A stretch of DNA of 64,000 nt from Mallotus nudiflorus. Taxonomy: Eukaryota; Streptophyta; Magnoliopsida; Malpighiales; Euphorbiaceae. The stretch lies in contig CANTUR010000049.1 in NCBI GenBank assembly GCA_947683625.1, positions 4,194,501 to 4,258,500 on the forward strand, given 5' to 3'. The position numbers were made by a program, and so were the translations under genes. The stretch's first letter is position 1. Each line of letters opens with the position of its first letter. The notes beneath the pieces were generated by a model, which ran no database searches, was not told the DNA's origin, and was given only the letters and a program-made list of their open reading frames with translations. Shown here piece by piece: positions 46,653 through 59,428 of the stretch.

Positions 46653-48149
46653 TTTTATGTTTAATTGATGGTTGAACTATTTTTATGTGAAATCATGTTA
46701 TGTTGATTGTTAAATGTTTTGATTTTGATCTTAACGATTTTATAAATTTTTAATTATCATGCATTTATATATATTAAATATACATTATGATTTTTTTAAA
46801 ATTCCTTTTACTCCTCATTAAGAATAGTTTCTTTTTATATGTTTTTGTCAATTTTATTGTCAGTTTCTATTTGGTTTACTTTAAGTATATTTTCCATATC
46901 TAAGCATTAAGTTGTTTGTTTATTTTTATAGTTATTTTGTAATAGTTTACATTCATTTTATTTTCTGGATATAAGCCATAAGTTGTTACTTTTATGTCTT
47001 ATTATGTTTCTTTTCAGTTTAGAATTGGTACTTTAATATCGTTTTAACTCTATCCTTTTCATTAATGCTTTTTTATTTTCTTTTAAATTTCCTTTTTGCA
47101 TTTTGACAAAGGAGGAGAAATAATTAAGTTTGCATGTGTATTTAATTAATTTCTTTTAAGGGAGAAAATTATTTTTACCAAAGATGTGTTTATGTTTGTG
47201 ACATCACTATATAAGAGTGTGTCATTAATATCAAATTTTTTTAATCCAAATCTTATTCTATTTTACCATTTTTCAATAAGGTTTAAATTTTTTCCATAAT
47301 TCGTTTATGCATGCATAGTAACAATGTAAGAGTGACTAGGTTTGTCCTTATGATAAAAAAATCTTATTTTGCTTGCTATGTTTATAATTTTATAAAGATT
47401 TAAAGTATCTTTGTTTTCATTTTTTGGTTCGTGATCTTTTATTCCCTCTAGAATTTTTTAGTTTCTTTAGGTTAATTTTCCTTTATATCTTTCTCTTTTC
47501 TTTTTATCTTTGACAAAGGGGGAGAAAAAGCTATGTTTGTAATATGCTAAGTGTCACATGATCATTAACTAGCTATGCTCTATATGATCATTTGATAGTT
47601 AATTTTTTTTTTAAATTTCAATATAGTGCTATATATACTATTTTTGTGATACATATGTACTATTTTTATGATGCATTCTAGTAGCATTACATGCATATAT
47701 TTTTAAAATTATTTCCTTCATATTGCCTAACATTTTTTTAATGATCATGTTATCATGTTTTTAACATATTTGTTATATTAGGCCATGTTCTTGATAACAC
47801 GATTATGTTGTCTTTTTTTTTTTTTTGATAAAAAGGGGGAATAAAATAAATTTATATTTCTTATCATATCTATAAAAGGGGAGTGATAAAGAAATATATA
47901 AGAAAAATTTGTTATCCCTTATATATGCCATGTTAATTAAATTTCTTTTATGCCCTGATACATGGTGTATTCTATAGAATTTTTGCACATATTAAGGGGG
48001 AGAAAAATCGTTCATATAATGCATTAATTTAATTTAAGAGGGGGAGCTATTCTGTACAATGCATACTTATTCATGTCATTTATTTTTGACACTCACACAT
48101 TTATTTATTATTTTAACAAATTGTTTATCAAAACTAAAAAGTGCGAGAT
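46653..48149 (+). other. Copia element 2, non-coding region between pol and 3' LTR
   Basis: About 1.5 kb, T-rich, with repeated GACAAAGGGGGAGAAA-type purine blocks (about 47103, 47513, 47830, 48035). It matches the end of the equivalent region of element 3 but lacks the accessory ORF found there. The degenerate polypurine tract AAAAAGTGCGAGA lies just before 48150. Confidence 0.75.
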
Positions 48150-49467
48150 TATTGACCATTTGCATGATCAAACTCCTAGTTTTAAACTTAGACAAATAAT
48201 TTTGATAGTAATGATTTCAACTGAGTGTGTAGGATATTATATACCAAAAATATACATTTTTGATATACAATGGTCTTTTAAGCTAATTTGATCTCTGAGA
48301 TTTAAAGACGTTTTTTTACATTTTTAGATCTCTATAATGAGAAAGTGATCTTCTTCACTTTTGAAGTAGACATCATAATCTTTCTAAATTAAGCTTACTT
48401 ATCAAAATTTGAGCTCATTTAGGTATGCAAATCTTGAGTTGAAGTCAGCATATGCAGCTTTCATTGTAGGTTGCACAACTCTTAGTATTCTAGCAATATC
48501 TTAAACTACAAAGGTCTAATTAAGGAATTTTAAAGTAATATGGAAAGATAAAACAATTATCTACAACTTTTATGAAGAAATTTTAAGCTAATTTAATCAT
48601 ATTTAGTCCCACTCATGAGCATCTCATAAGTAGGTCATGAGATGACCTTGAATAGTGCCTCAAGAGCTCATTTTTAGCAAAATGGTCAGTGCTCCTCATG
48701 AGCTGTCCTCATGATTATGAGGAGTAGAGATCAGCTTATGAGGACACCTCCAATAGTATTCAATGAACATTTTTTAATGCAACGGTCATCGAATTGACGC
48801 TCATGAGCCAAAACTTCTTCCTCATGATTGTGAGCATCATTTCAGCTGCAAAAGTCCAAGATTGATTCAAAAATTAATTATAGATGTTAGAGACATGTTT
48901 GATACATCCAAAATCTATATTTTTAAGTGTTTATCTATATAAACACTTTATAGAGTTCAATTGAAGGTTGAAGAAACTTATTTATTATTCATTATCTCTT
49001 AAGCATTCAATTAAGCTCTCAAATTATCTTTTAAATAATTTTTTTATTTATGTAACTCTTATAAGAGTTGGTTAGTATTAGAATAGACATTCTTGTTCTT
49101 CTATTTTTTAGGATTAAGAGAATAGGAAGTGAGATTATATTCTAAAAGGTTGTCCATTAAAACACTTGAGATTTTGTTTTTTAGTGTGCCTTGAAAACTC
49201 AAGTTGTAAGATTATAAGAGTGAGCCATAAAACTCTTGTGTAATCTTAATCTTGTGAATAAAATTATGGGTGATTGAAAATCCTAACTTAAGGATAAGTT
49301 AGGTGGAGATGTAGGATTATTGTTGAATCTAAACTCTTTAAATCATTGTGTTCTTCATTCTTCCTTCTCAACATTCATTCAATTCTTATTTAATTTCTTA
49401 AATTCATTTTTATTTTACTAAAACCCTCATTAGCCTTATTCACCCACCCCCCTCTAAGGCTCTGTCA
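48150..49467 (+). repeat. 3' LTR of Copia element 2
   Basis: Starts TATTGACCATTTGCATG (TG mutated to TA) and ends GGCTCTGTCA, followed by the TTATA duplication. Contains CTCATGAG palindromes at about 48610-48840. Confidence 0.88.
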
Positions 49468-49472
49468 TTATA

Positions 49473-50251
49473 ACATCTTAAACTATTATAACATCTTGAA
49501 ACCATACACACATTATCATTTAATTTTAGGTCTAATTTTTAGCGTTATTCTTACAATTTAGTATCTTATTTGAAGATATAAATTCAAAGATCATTTATCA
49601 TGACAATTATTTGAGCCAATATTGAATTTTAGGATAAGGATATTTGAGCCCATCAATTTTAATATAATTAAAGTTAAAAAGCCCAAATAAAAATATTAAA
49701 GCTTAATTTATAAGAGCTTGGTGAGTAAGGAGCTAAGAGAAAATTCTAGAGGCAACTGTTCATAAACAGCTTGAAGAAAAAGGAATCACTAGAGTTATAA
49801 GAATTTATATGAATTTATTCTCCTAAAATGGAAAAACTCTTGAGCTGTAAAATTTATTTAAGGAAATAATTTCTACAAGTATAAAAGGTGCAAAATGATT
49901 AGCAAAGGGGGAATCTACAATCATCAACTATCATCTATCATCAATCAATAATCATTCATCAATTAAATTCTAAGCAAATCATAATCACTGCCATTTTTCT
50001 TTAGTATAAAAAGTCTATAATCAACGCTATTTTTTTTACTTTTTTTTTATTTTGTATTAAGTCCTAAAGATTAATACAATTTCCTTTTGTTATTCAATAG
50101 CTTCCTTTATCATTAATCTTATTTCATCTACTTGAGATCCAAAAAAAATTTAGTAAAGGTATTTAAGGATTCACAAGTTTTCTAAAAGAAGTTAGTACGT
50201 TTGAGGACATTAGCTCCTCTGGCACGCTCTAATTGACCTAAAACCAAAAAT
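49473..50251. other. Interval between Copia elements 2 and 3
   Basis: No gene. A segment at about 49540-49605, with AAGATATAAATTCAAAGATC and CATTTATCATGACAAT, recurs at about 60630-60690 on the far side of element 3. Near 50215 the words CTCCTCTGGCACGCTC recall the LTR-to-primer-site boundary of other retrotransposons, so an older LTR fragment is possible. Confidence 0.4.
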
Positions 50252-50256
50252 ATAAT

Positions 50257-51366
50257 TATTGACCTTAGCAAGTTAAGCAATCTTGAGTTTGATATTAACA
50301 AACTTAATTTTGAGCAACTAACGTGTTTGCTTCAAGTGAGTATAAGTTAGGAACAATTTAGAAGTCATAATAATAATGAAATATCGAAGAAAAATGATTC
50401 TCAAAAGTCATTGCAAGTATTATCTAGATTAGACTCATCATAAGGACTAAATTGCACAAAAAATTACAATTTAGGTTGTAGTCCCAATCAGGACCAAAGT
50501 AGTCCTGAGTAGGACCAAGAAAAGCAAAATTTGGCAAAATGGGCAGTACCCATCCCGATTCTGTGTCTCGATTGGGACATGGCTCAAGACAAGGTAGTCC
50601 TCCCAATCGGGATCAAGGCTATTTTTTAAACACAATGGTTCATAACGGTATTTGAAGCTTGTCCCGACTAGGACGGAGGATATTCTGACTAGGACCTGAC
50701 AAAATGCAGCTCAAAAGTCCAAATTTTCATTCAAATGAACTTGGACAATGATGGGAATGAAATTATTATTTCAAATAGCTATAATCAAATTACTCAATTA
50801 TAAATATGACCTATTAAGATTGTTTTAAGGTTAAAAAAATTGCTCATACATTTTCATACATTCAAGCATTCAATTAACTCTTAAACTCTTCAAAAATTCA
50901 TTTTTGTTATTGTAAACTCTTATGAGAGTTATTGAGTGTTAGAATAGATATTCTTCTTCTTCTATTTTTTGGGATTAGAAAATAAGAAGTGAGATTATAT
51001 TCTAAAGGAATTGGTTTAAGTGTTTAGCCATTAAAACACTTGAGGTATCGATTTTAGTGTAAGCCTTGAAAACACTTATGATTTGATTTTTGAGTGAGCC
51101 TAGAAAACTCAAGTTTTAAAATTGTAAAAATGAGCCATAAAACTCTTGTGTAATCTTAATCTTATGAATAAGATTATGGGTGATTGAAAATCCTAACTTG
51201 GGGATAAGTTAGGTGGAGACGTAGGATTATTGTTGAATCTGAACTCTTTAATCTTTGTGTCCTTTATTCTTCCTTCTCAACTTTCATTCAATTCTTACAA
51301 AGAATTCTTTTAATTTTTCATTTTTATTCTATTTTCCTATTCATCCCCCCCTTTAAGACTTTTTCA
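50257..51366 (+). repeat. 5' LTR of Copia element 3
   Basis: Starts TATTGACCTTAGC (from TGTTGACC in the partner) and ends TTTTTCA. A block at 50470-50700 is packed with GGGAC/GTCCC and CCCGAT/ATCGGG words in both orientations. Confidence 0.93.
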
Positions 51367-51368
51367 AG

Positions 51369-51380
51369 TGGTATCAGAGC
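51369..51380 (+). promoter_or_regulatory. Primer-binding site, Copia element 3
   Basis: TGGTATCAGAGC, perfect, two bases after the LTR. Confidence 0.93.
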
Positions 51381-51496
51381 TTGAATTCTAAAAACTTTAT
51401 TGCTAGAATATAAGATTAATAGGGAGTGAATCTTAAATTATTTCTTCACTAAAACCATTCTTTAATGGTAGTGACTATCGTCATTAGAAATTCAAG

Positions 51497-53450
51497 ATGG
51501 AGCTATACCTTGATTATGATTTTATCAAATTTTGGGACATTGTCCTAAAAGGTTAGGAACCACCTATAACCATCATTGATGGTGTGGTAATTATTCTTAC
51601 AAGAAATCAATAGAGTATTGATCAAAGGAACAAAATCATAAAAATAAAAAAGTTATGATTACTCTAATCTCCTCCATAACAAGAGAAGAAGTAGGCAAGC
51701 TTCAATATTGTATATTGACTAAGTAAACATGGGAAACCTCAAAAAATCATTATGAGGGAAACATACAAGTGAGAACTAAAAAAGTTCAACTTCATATGTA
51801 TGAATATGAACTCTTTAAAATGAGACCTTAAGAGCCAATCACAGAGATGACTAACTGACTTAATGTTCTTCTTATAACCCTAAAAAAACTTGGTAAACAT
51901 TTCACCAAGGAAGAGGTAAATAATAAGATTCTAAGAATCTTACCTAAGAATGATTAGGAATCTCTAGTTACTTCAATTAAGGAAGCTCAAAACCTCTCCA
52001 CTCTATCAACCAATATGCTCATTGGTAAGCTCTTGACACATGAGCTCACTATTAAGTAAAAAGGTGAAGAACAAAAAAAGAAAGAAGAAAAGAAAAAGAG
52101 CATAGCTTTAAAAACTCTTTAAGAAGTTAGTGAAGAGGAAAATATAAAAGATTTTAGTGATGAAGATGTTTACATTACCTTGCTCACTAGGAACTTCAAG
52201 AAGTTTTTGAGAAAGAAAAACTTCTCAAGAATAAGGGGCTTCAACAAGAAGTTCGAAGGAGATAGGAAGAAGAAAATAAAAGAGGTTACTTGCTATGAAT
52301 GCAAGAAACCGGGACACATTAGAAGTGAGTGCCCCAAACTTAAATTCAAGAACAACAGAGCAAAAGATAAGAAAAAGGCATTTAAAGCTACTTGGGATGA
52401 TTCCTTCAAATATGAAGAGAAAAAGGAACAACAACAAGTGGCTAATCTTTACTTCATGGCTCTTGACAATGAGAATGAGGTACTGTTTACTTCTTATTCT
52501 TCCTTTGATCATTATGATAATTATTGTGATGATGATAATGATGAAAAGAGCTCTATTGTGAGCAAATTATTAGTTTAATGTAAAAGTTTATTATCTAAGA
52601 AGAAATATTGTAAGCATGAGTTAAATAGCTTAACTAAAGAATTAGAAAGTTTAAAAAATAATTTTATCAAACTTATTGGATCAAATGAAAAACTTGTTAA
52701 TGATGAAAAATCTTTTAATTCTTTGGAAGATCAACTTCAGAAAGCAAATGATGAAAATCACAAGCTCTTTAAGGAAATCTTAGAATTAAAGAATACCATT
52801 GCTAAATTTAAAAGAGGAAAAGAAATTTTAAATAGTCTTCTTGACTCTTAAAAATTTCATGGAGATACCTATAGAATTTGATATAAAAATGGAATGTCTT
52901 CATCATCTTTATCACATATTACTTTCATAAAAGCTTCACATAATTCCACTCATTCAACCTCTAAATCAAATGAGACTCAAGCTTTCAAAGCTAAAAGATC
53001 TTATATATTAGATAATAAAGGAAAGTCTCATAAGACTTACCCTCCATTAACATAAAGAGATAAGGCTCAAACTAGAGTACCTCAACCTAAGCATGCATAT
53101 ATGTATACTAGACACAATTATAGTAGGTATGCTACACAACATAAGACATATAAACATGTTGTACAAACTTATCAAAATACACATTATCATTGTAAATGTA
53201 TAACTCACGCAATAACACAAAATAATAGGAGATACACATCACCATAACACTAAAGGCATATTGCACACACTAGGAAAGTATTTCATCCTAGAAGAAATAA
53301 ATTTTAAAATATTTTATGTTCATATTGCATGATTAAAGGACATACTAACAATGTATGTTTTTATAGAAGACTACACATGAATTTACTCCATTTGGATTAC
53401 CTTGAAACTAATTAACCTAGACCAAGAAAGGTTTGGATCCGAAAGAACAC
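51497..53450 (+). pseudogene. Copia gag with two zinc knuckles, element 3
   Basis: ATG 51497 (MELYLDYDF) leads into a gag domain with EAQNLSTLSTNMLIGKLL near 51985, a Lys-rich stretch, TLLTRNFKKFLRKKNFSR near 52178 and a CCHC knuckle at 52291-52332. The longest open piece is 52180-52578. Then come an acidic patch, a coiled-coil segment (52610-52850) and a second knuckle CSYCMIKGHTNNVC at 53317-53358. Premature stops are frequent, several replacing Trp. Confidence 0.8.
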
Positions 53451-53468
53451 TTAATTTATTTTATGTAG

Positions 53469-56400
53469 GTGCGCTTAAAATCCACAAAAATAAAAAGCAA
53501 ATGGTATCTCAATAGTAAATGTTCAAGGCACATGATAGGAGACAATGAGCAATTCAATAAACTTGATGTTAAAGATGGAGAACATATTACATTTAAAAAT
53601 AATGTAAAAGGAAAAATAATTAGCATTGGAGAAATAGGTAATCCTGAATCCTTATCTATACACCATATGTTTTTTGTTAATGGTCTTAAACATAATTTAC
53701 TTAGTATAAGTTAATTATGTGATATGGGAAATAAAGTAACCTTAGATCCTAGAAATTGCTTTATTAGTTATCTTGATGAAAACAAAGTTATTTTTAATGG
53801 TGAAAGAGTAGACAATGTTTATTTCATTTATTTGAATAAAATTGATAACAAAGACATCAAATGCTTAATGTTTATTTCTCATGACACATGGACATGGCAT
53901 AAAAGGTTAGGATATGCAAATCTTGAGCTTTTAAATGGTCTTTATAAACATGAACTTGTGATTGGTTTACCTAAGCTTGAATTCACTAAGGATAAACCTT
54001 GTAATACTTGTCAAAAAGGAAAACAATCCAAGTCCTCATTTAAACTTAAAAATATAGTGTCCACTTTTAGACCACTTGAATTTATACATATTGATTTATT
54101 TGGACCAACTGGAGTTTCTAGTCTCAGTGGAATGCACTATACATATGTATTGATTGATGATTACTTTAGATTTACTTTGGTATTTTTTTTACTTATAAGA
54201 ATGATACATTTAAAGCTTTTAAAAATTTTGCAAAAAGAGTTTAAAAAGAAAAAGATTTTTGTATTTCATTTATTAGAAGTGATCATGGAAACAAATTTGA
54301 AAATAAATTTTTCAAAAACTATTATAATGGAAATGGTACCTCTTATACATTTTCATCTCTTAAAACTCCTCAACAAAATGGGGTAGTTGAAAGGAAAAAT
54401 AGAACTCATGTGGAAATGGCTAAAACAATTCTTCATAAGTATAATATTCCTTATACTTTTGGGCAAAAGCCGTTAACACATCATGTTACATTTCAAATCG
54501 AGTTTTTAAAAGATCAATTTTAAACAAAACATCTTATGAGCTATGGAACAATAGACAACCCAAAATGTCATATTTAAGAGTATTTGGATGCAAGTGCTTT
54601 ATATTAAACACTAAGGATAATCTTGGGAAATTTCATTCTAAAGCCAACGAAGGAATTTTCCTAAGCTATTCTATTTATAATATAAAACATATAGAGTCTT
54701 TGATAAGAGAACTCCAGTAGTTTAAAAGTCAATGCATGTTGTATTTGATGAATCAAACTCACTTGATCTTAGAAAGGATGTTTGTAGTGTTGATAATCTT
54801 GTAAATGAAAATGAGATTCTAGATACAAAAAAAAAATTACAAGCAAACCTTTGAAACTTGAAGGAGCAAATAAGGAAGATAATAAGGAGACATCTCAACT
54901 ACTTTGAAAGATGAACTTCCAAAGGATTGGCAATTTAAGAAAGCTCATCCACTAGACTTTATCATAGGTGACACTATAAAAAGGGTAACTACTAGATCTA
55001 AACTCAAGTCTATTATTAATCTAGCCTTTATTTCTCAAATTAAACAAAAAAATGTTGATGATGATTTGTGTGATGAATTTTGAGTCCTTGCTATACAAGA
55101 AGAGTTAAATCAATTTAGGAGAAACAAGGTTTAGACCTTGATTCTTAGACCAAAACATCATCCTATTATAGGCACCAAATGGGTGTTTAAAAATAAGATG
55201 AATGAACAAAGTATTATAACTAGGAACAAAACTAGACTAGTAGCTAAAGGTTATAATCAAGAAAAAGGAATTGATTATGATAAAACCTTTGCCCCTATTG
55301 CAAGGTTAGAAGCTATTAGAATGCTACTTGCATTTGCATCATACATGGATTTTAAACTTTATCAAATAGATATTAAAAGTACATTTTTTAAATGGTTTTA
55401 TTGAAGAGGAGGTGTATTTTAAACAACCTTCAGGTTTTGAAATTTTTTATTCTCCAGATCATGTTTTTAAATTATCAAAAGCATTATATGAATTGAAACA
55501 AGCTCCAAAAGCTTAATATGAAAAATTGAGTAATTTTTTACTAAAGAAAGGTCCCTCTAAAGGAAAAGTTGACATAACTCTTTTTATAAAAAAAATCAAA
55601 ACATGATTTGTTGATTGTACAAATATATGTTAATGATATTATTTTCGGTGCTACTAACCATTGCTTGTGTGAGGAATTCTCTAAGCTAATGTAAGGAGAA
55701 TTTGAGATAAGTATAATAGGAGAACTCAAGTTCTTTCTTAGATTTCAAATCAAGCAATGCAAAGCTGGGATTTTCATCAATCAAACAAAATATGTAAAAG
55801 ACATTCTTAAGAAGTTTGGATTGGATTAAACTAAAATAAGCAAAACTCCAATTAGCACCACAACCAAACTAAATAAAGATGAGAATGGCAAACTGGTTGA
55901 TGGAAAGTGATTTAGATGTATAATTGGATCCCTTCTTTATTTAATTGCTAATGGACCCGATATTATGTTTGCTACTTGCTTGTGTGCTAGATTTTAATCA
56001 AATCCTAAAGAGTCTCATTTAAATGCTATTAAAATAATTTTCAAATATCTTTATGATATAATGCATTTAGAACTTTGGTATCGTAGGAGTTCTTCCTTTG
56101 ACTTGATTAGTTATTCAAATGCAGACTTTGCCAGCAGTTTACTAGATAGAAAGGGCACATCTGGAACTTATCAATTTTTAGGACAATGTTTAGTTTTTTG
56201 GTTTAGTAAGAAATAAGTTTTGGTTGCCGTATCCACTGCTGAAGCTGAATATATTATAGCAAGTCTTTATTGTTCACAAGTTTTATGGCAAAAACAACAA
56301 TTATTGGACTATGGTATAAATATTGATCACATTCCCATTAAATGTGACAATACAAGTGCTATTAACCTTAGCAAGAATCTCAGTCAACACTCTAGAACTA

Positions 56401-56576
56401 AGTATATTGACATTAGACATCATTTCTTACGTGATCATGTTCAATTTGGTGATATCACACTTGATTTTATTGATAAAAATAATCAACTTGCTGATATCTT
56501 TACAAAACCTCTTAATGAAGAGAAAATAACCTTCATTAAACATGAATTTAACATGATTGATGGTTATAGTTTGTCT
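53469..56576 (+). pseudogene. Copia pol (PR-INT-RT-RNase H), element 3
   Basis: Protease: WYLNSKCSRHM near 53502, so both Asp and Gly of the DSG motif are lost. Integrase: zinc region with WTWHKRLGYANLELL and CNTCQKGKQ, core from FRPLEFIHIDLFGP near 54067. RT: 55138-55404 with GTKWVFKNKMNEQSIITRN, then YVNDIIF at 55626-55643. RNase H: 56220-56579 with STAEAEYI, NTSAINLSKN and ADIFTKPLNEE. Frameshifts near 54180 and 55390 and many stops. The RT active site has Asn for Asp, as in element 2. Confidence 0.92.
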
Positions 56577-56579
56577 TGA

Positions 56580-57192
56580 TTTTGATAGAACTTTAAGTAT
56601 ATTTGCTGTTTATATTCGGTATATGATACGTATTTATTTGATTTTTTTATTCCTCCTATTTTGCAAAATATATATCCATTTTAAAATGAGCCTTTTCCTC
56701 ATTTATTTCCTTTAAATCATCAATTTCCATCCAAATTATTATAAATTTTATTTGCAAGGACTCATCTATAAGGCTTTTTGGACCTATTTGTAACATTTTA
56801 TAAAATTTTTTGAAAAGGGACCCTGGTCTTGCCTAGGACCAAATCATGTCCTGATCAGCACATGATTCTTGCATTATGTGTTTTTACATAGAACTCATCC
56901 CGAATGAATGTCCCAATTAAGACATTGCTCAGGACGGCATATCCCGATAGGGATGCGAGCATGTCTCGACTTGGACATAGCTCATAACAGGATAAGGAAT
57001 TCATAATTTTTCTACCTTTTGACTCTCCAATTATAAACAGGAATGAATTTTAAAGTTCCTATTCAATTCAAATTCAAATTCTATACTATTTCTAACCTTA
57101 ATCTCATGCCTATAAATGCCACCCTATTCCTTATTGATTTTTCATCTCAAATCAAATCTTCTCTCTACATATTTTACTTATATTCTCTTATT
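56580..57192 (+). other. Copia element 3, spacer between pol and accessory ORF
   Basis: About 0.6 kb non-coding. At 56820-56990 it has GGGAC, CCCGAT and GTCCTGA words like those in the LTR block at 50470-50700, so part of the LTR U3-type sequence recurs inside the element. The region 57030-57190 leads up to the accessory ORF start. Confidence 0.6.
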
Positions 57193-58441
57193 ATGGCTCC
57201 AAAGAAGCCTAATAAAACCCCTTCATCTTTTCAAGCTCCTCCTCCTTTAAAGATGGATAAACCCAAGAGAACCTACTCTCCTTTTTCATATTCTTCTCAA
57301 GAAATTAAGAAAAGGAGTTCTCTTTTTCAAAAAAGGGTCTTTATTCCCTCACGTTTTATGCAAAAAAACACTCTTAAAGCTATTGGTTACTATAATGAAA
57401 TCCAAGAACTTCTTCTCAAAAGTGGGATTTTTGACTTTGCCTTTTCTTTTCTTCCTTCTTATCCTACCCTCATCATTGAATTTCTTTCATCCTTTACTCT
57501 TTGCTTTGCAAAATTTGATGATGAAACCCTTATTTTTCTATGAGATTTAAATTGGGTGTGAGAGATAAATTTATGACCTATCAAGAGTTTGATAATCTTT
57601 TCATATTTTCTTAAGAGGGACATATTCAAGTTGACCCTTATTGGATTGCCACCTCCTATTGGGATCACATCAAAGCTCCTAACACACCTTAATTCTCCGG
57701 ACACACTAAAGCTTCCTTCATCAAATCCAAAGCACTTTGGTATGCACATCATTTTCTCACTTATTCTATTAATAGTAGAGCTCTCTCTAATGAAGCAATC
57801 TCTCTTGATGACCTATTCATTCTCTATTGTCTTTATATCAATGAGAGTATTACATTAGGAAGATTTCTACAATAGAGAATTTGGCTAATTAGTGATAGTC
57901 AAATAGGTGCTATTTGTACTAGTGAGATTATTACAAGATTAGCTAAATTCTTCAATATTAATCTTGACTCTCTACCCTCTACTAAACCTTTACTTCTTGA
58001 TGCTACTTTTATTCAAAACTCCAAACAATTTACTTCTATCAATGGAGTTTGGGTTTGGAAACAGGATCTTGGTGTTAGTGAAAATATTAAGTCAATATTT
58101 CAAGAATTAGAAGAACAAGAAGGTCAAGGGGAAGAAGAACAAGTTCCTCAACCTCAAGTTTCCTTTCCAAGAAAGAGGATAAGAAGTGAAGGAAATTCTA
58201 GTCAAGGTGCTCAAGCTCAAAAGGATAAACCTTCTTGGGTGGCTAATTTTTTTAGCACATGTCCCTTATGGAAACCAACTTCAATGCTCATTTTGATGAA
58301 GTTGAATCTAACTTTAATGTGCTCTTCAATCAAGTTGATGAAAACCGTGCTCATTTTCAACATGATATTCATCACTTCTATAAGCAATAAGACTACACCT
58401 GCACCTATCCTCCTCCTCCTCCTTTTCCTCCTCAAGAATAG
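57193..58441 (+). pseudogene. Accessory ORF downstream of Copia pol, element 3
   Basis: ATG 57193 opens a frame of about 415 codons, broken by a frameshift near 57540, stops near 57612, 57690 and 57874 and another frameshift near 58250. Parts: a basic, Pro/Ser-rich N terminus (MAPKKPNKTPSSF); a central globular region with IQELLLKSGIFDF, LIIEFLSSF, VRDKFMTYQEFDNLFIF and VWVWKQDLG; an acidic Glu/Gln stretch (EELEEQEGQGEEEQ) near 58110; a helical segment (HFDEVESNFNVLFNQVDENR); and a Pro-rich end. The centre resembles the plant retroelement protein domain known in databases as putative plant transposon protein (PF20167). That is from memory and should be searched. No membrane segment is seen, so an envelope role is not supported. 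Confidence 0.55.
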
Positions 58442-59428
58442 ACCATATTTGTATTTTTCATTTATTTTATTTTCTATTTATGTTTGGTTAATTTTCAGTA
58501 TATGAGCCTCTAGTTGTTAGTTTTCTTTTCGGCTCATTCTATCCTTGTTTTTATTTAGTTATTTTTCATTTATTTTCAGTATTTTATCCTTGTATTGCAT
58601 CTTTTTATATTATTAATGAAATTTTTCCTTTTTAATTTGAAATGTTTTCTTGAGATCATTTTCTTTTTATTTTTGACAAAGAGGGAGAAATATTTGAGTT
58701 TTTATACATTGATATTTTCATATTTTCAATTGTTATGTTAATATTTGAACTTATATTTTCAATTAGTATTATATATGTTGATATTTTCATTTTTTCAATT
58801 GGTATGTTAAATTTTTTTTTATACATGAAAAATTCATTTCTAAAATAAAAATTTATTCTCTTAGGAATTGTTTTAATCTTTAAATAAGTTTGCATGTATA
58901 CTTAGTTAATTTCTTTTAAAGATGTGTTTGTATAAGTGACATAACTATGTAATAGTGTGTCCTTAATATCAAATTGTTTATTTAAAGGGACAACATTACT
59001 TAAATGGCATATTAATTTCATAAAGATTTTGTGTTTTTCATTATTTTGATTTATGGTCTTTTGTTTAGTTTATTGTTTAATAAAAAGGGAGAAAAAGTAG
59101 TGTGATATTTTTATGCTCAATGCTCATTATTGTAATATGCTAAGTGCCACATGATTCATTGACTAGCTAAGCTCTATATGATCATGTTTGTACTATTTTG
59201 TGATGTATTATATATGTTTGAAATTATTTCCTTTTATGTCTTGAAGGATCATAAGCTTTGTCATGATATATTTATATTTCTTATTATGTCCACATTCGAA
59301 GGGGGGAGAAATATTGAAATATATTTGTTCTCAATTCATATATTCATTATTATCACAAATTGTTCACACACTTTACATTATTTTTTATCAACTCAAAATA
59401 AGTTTATCAAAATAAAAAAGGGGGTGAT
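58442..59428 (+). other. Copia element 3, 3' non-coding region and polypurine tract
   Basis: T-rich, with purine blocks such as TTTTGACAAAGAGGGAGAAA near 58671 and AAAAAGGGAGAAAAA near 59082. The last, AAAAAAGGGGGTGAT at about 59414-59428, abuts the 3' LTR and is the polypurine tract. Short ORFs here have no features. Confidence 0.75.

Larger units (their letters stand above)
28720..49467 (+). mobile_element. Copia element 2, split by a Gypsy element
   Basis: LTRs of about 1.3 kb at 28720-30023 and 48150-49467 flank Copia coding remains in the plus orientation. The target-site duplication TTATA is perfect (28715-28719 and 49468-49472). Without the 11.4-kb Gypsy insertion the element would be about 9.3 kb. 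The first 130 bases of the LTRs differ at about 19 positions, so it is old. Long LTRs, two gag zinc knuckles and a long non-coding stretch after pol suggest the SIRE/Maximus side of Copia; the lineage needs a tree. Confidence 0.9.

Noticed and set aside
57193..58441. Envelope-like gene of a SIRE-type element
   Set aside because: No signal peptide or transmembrane segment is visible; composition is polar with basic and acidic blocks.
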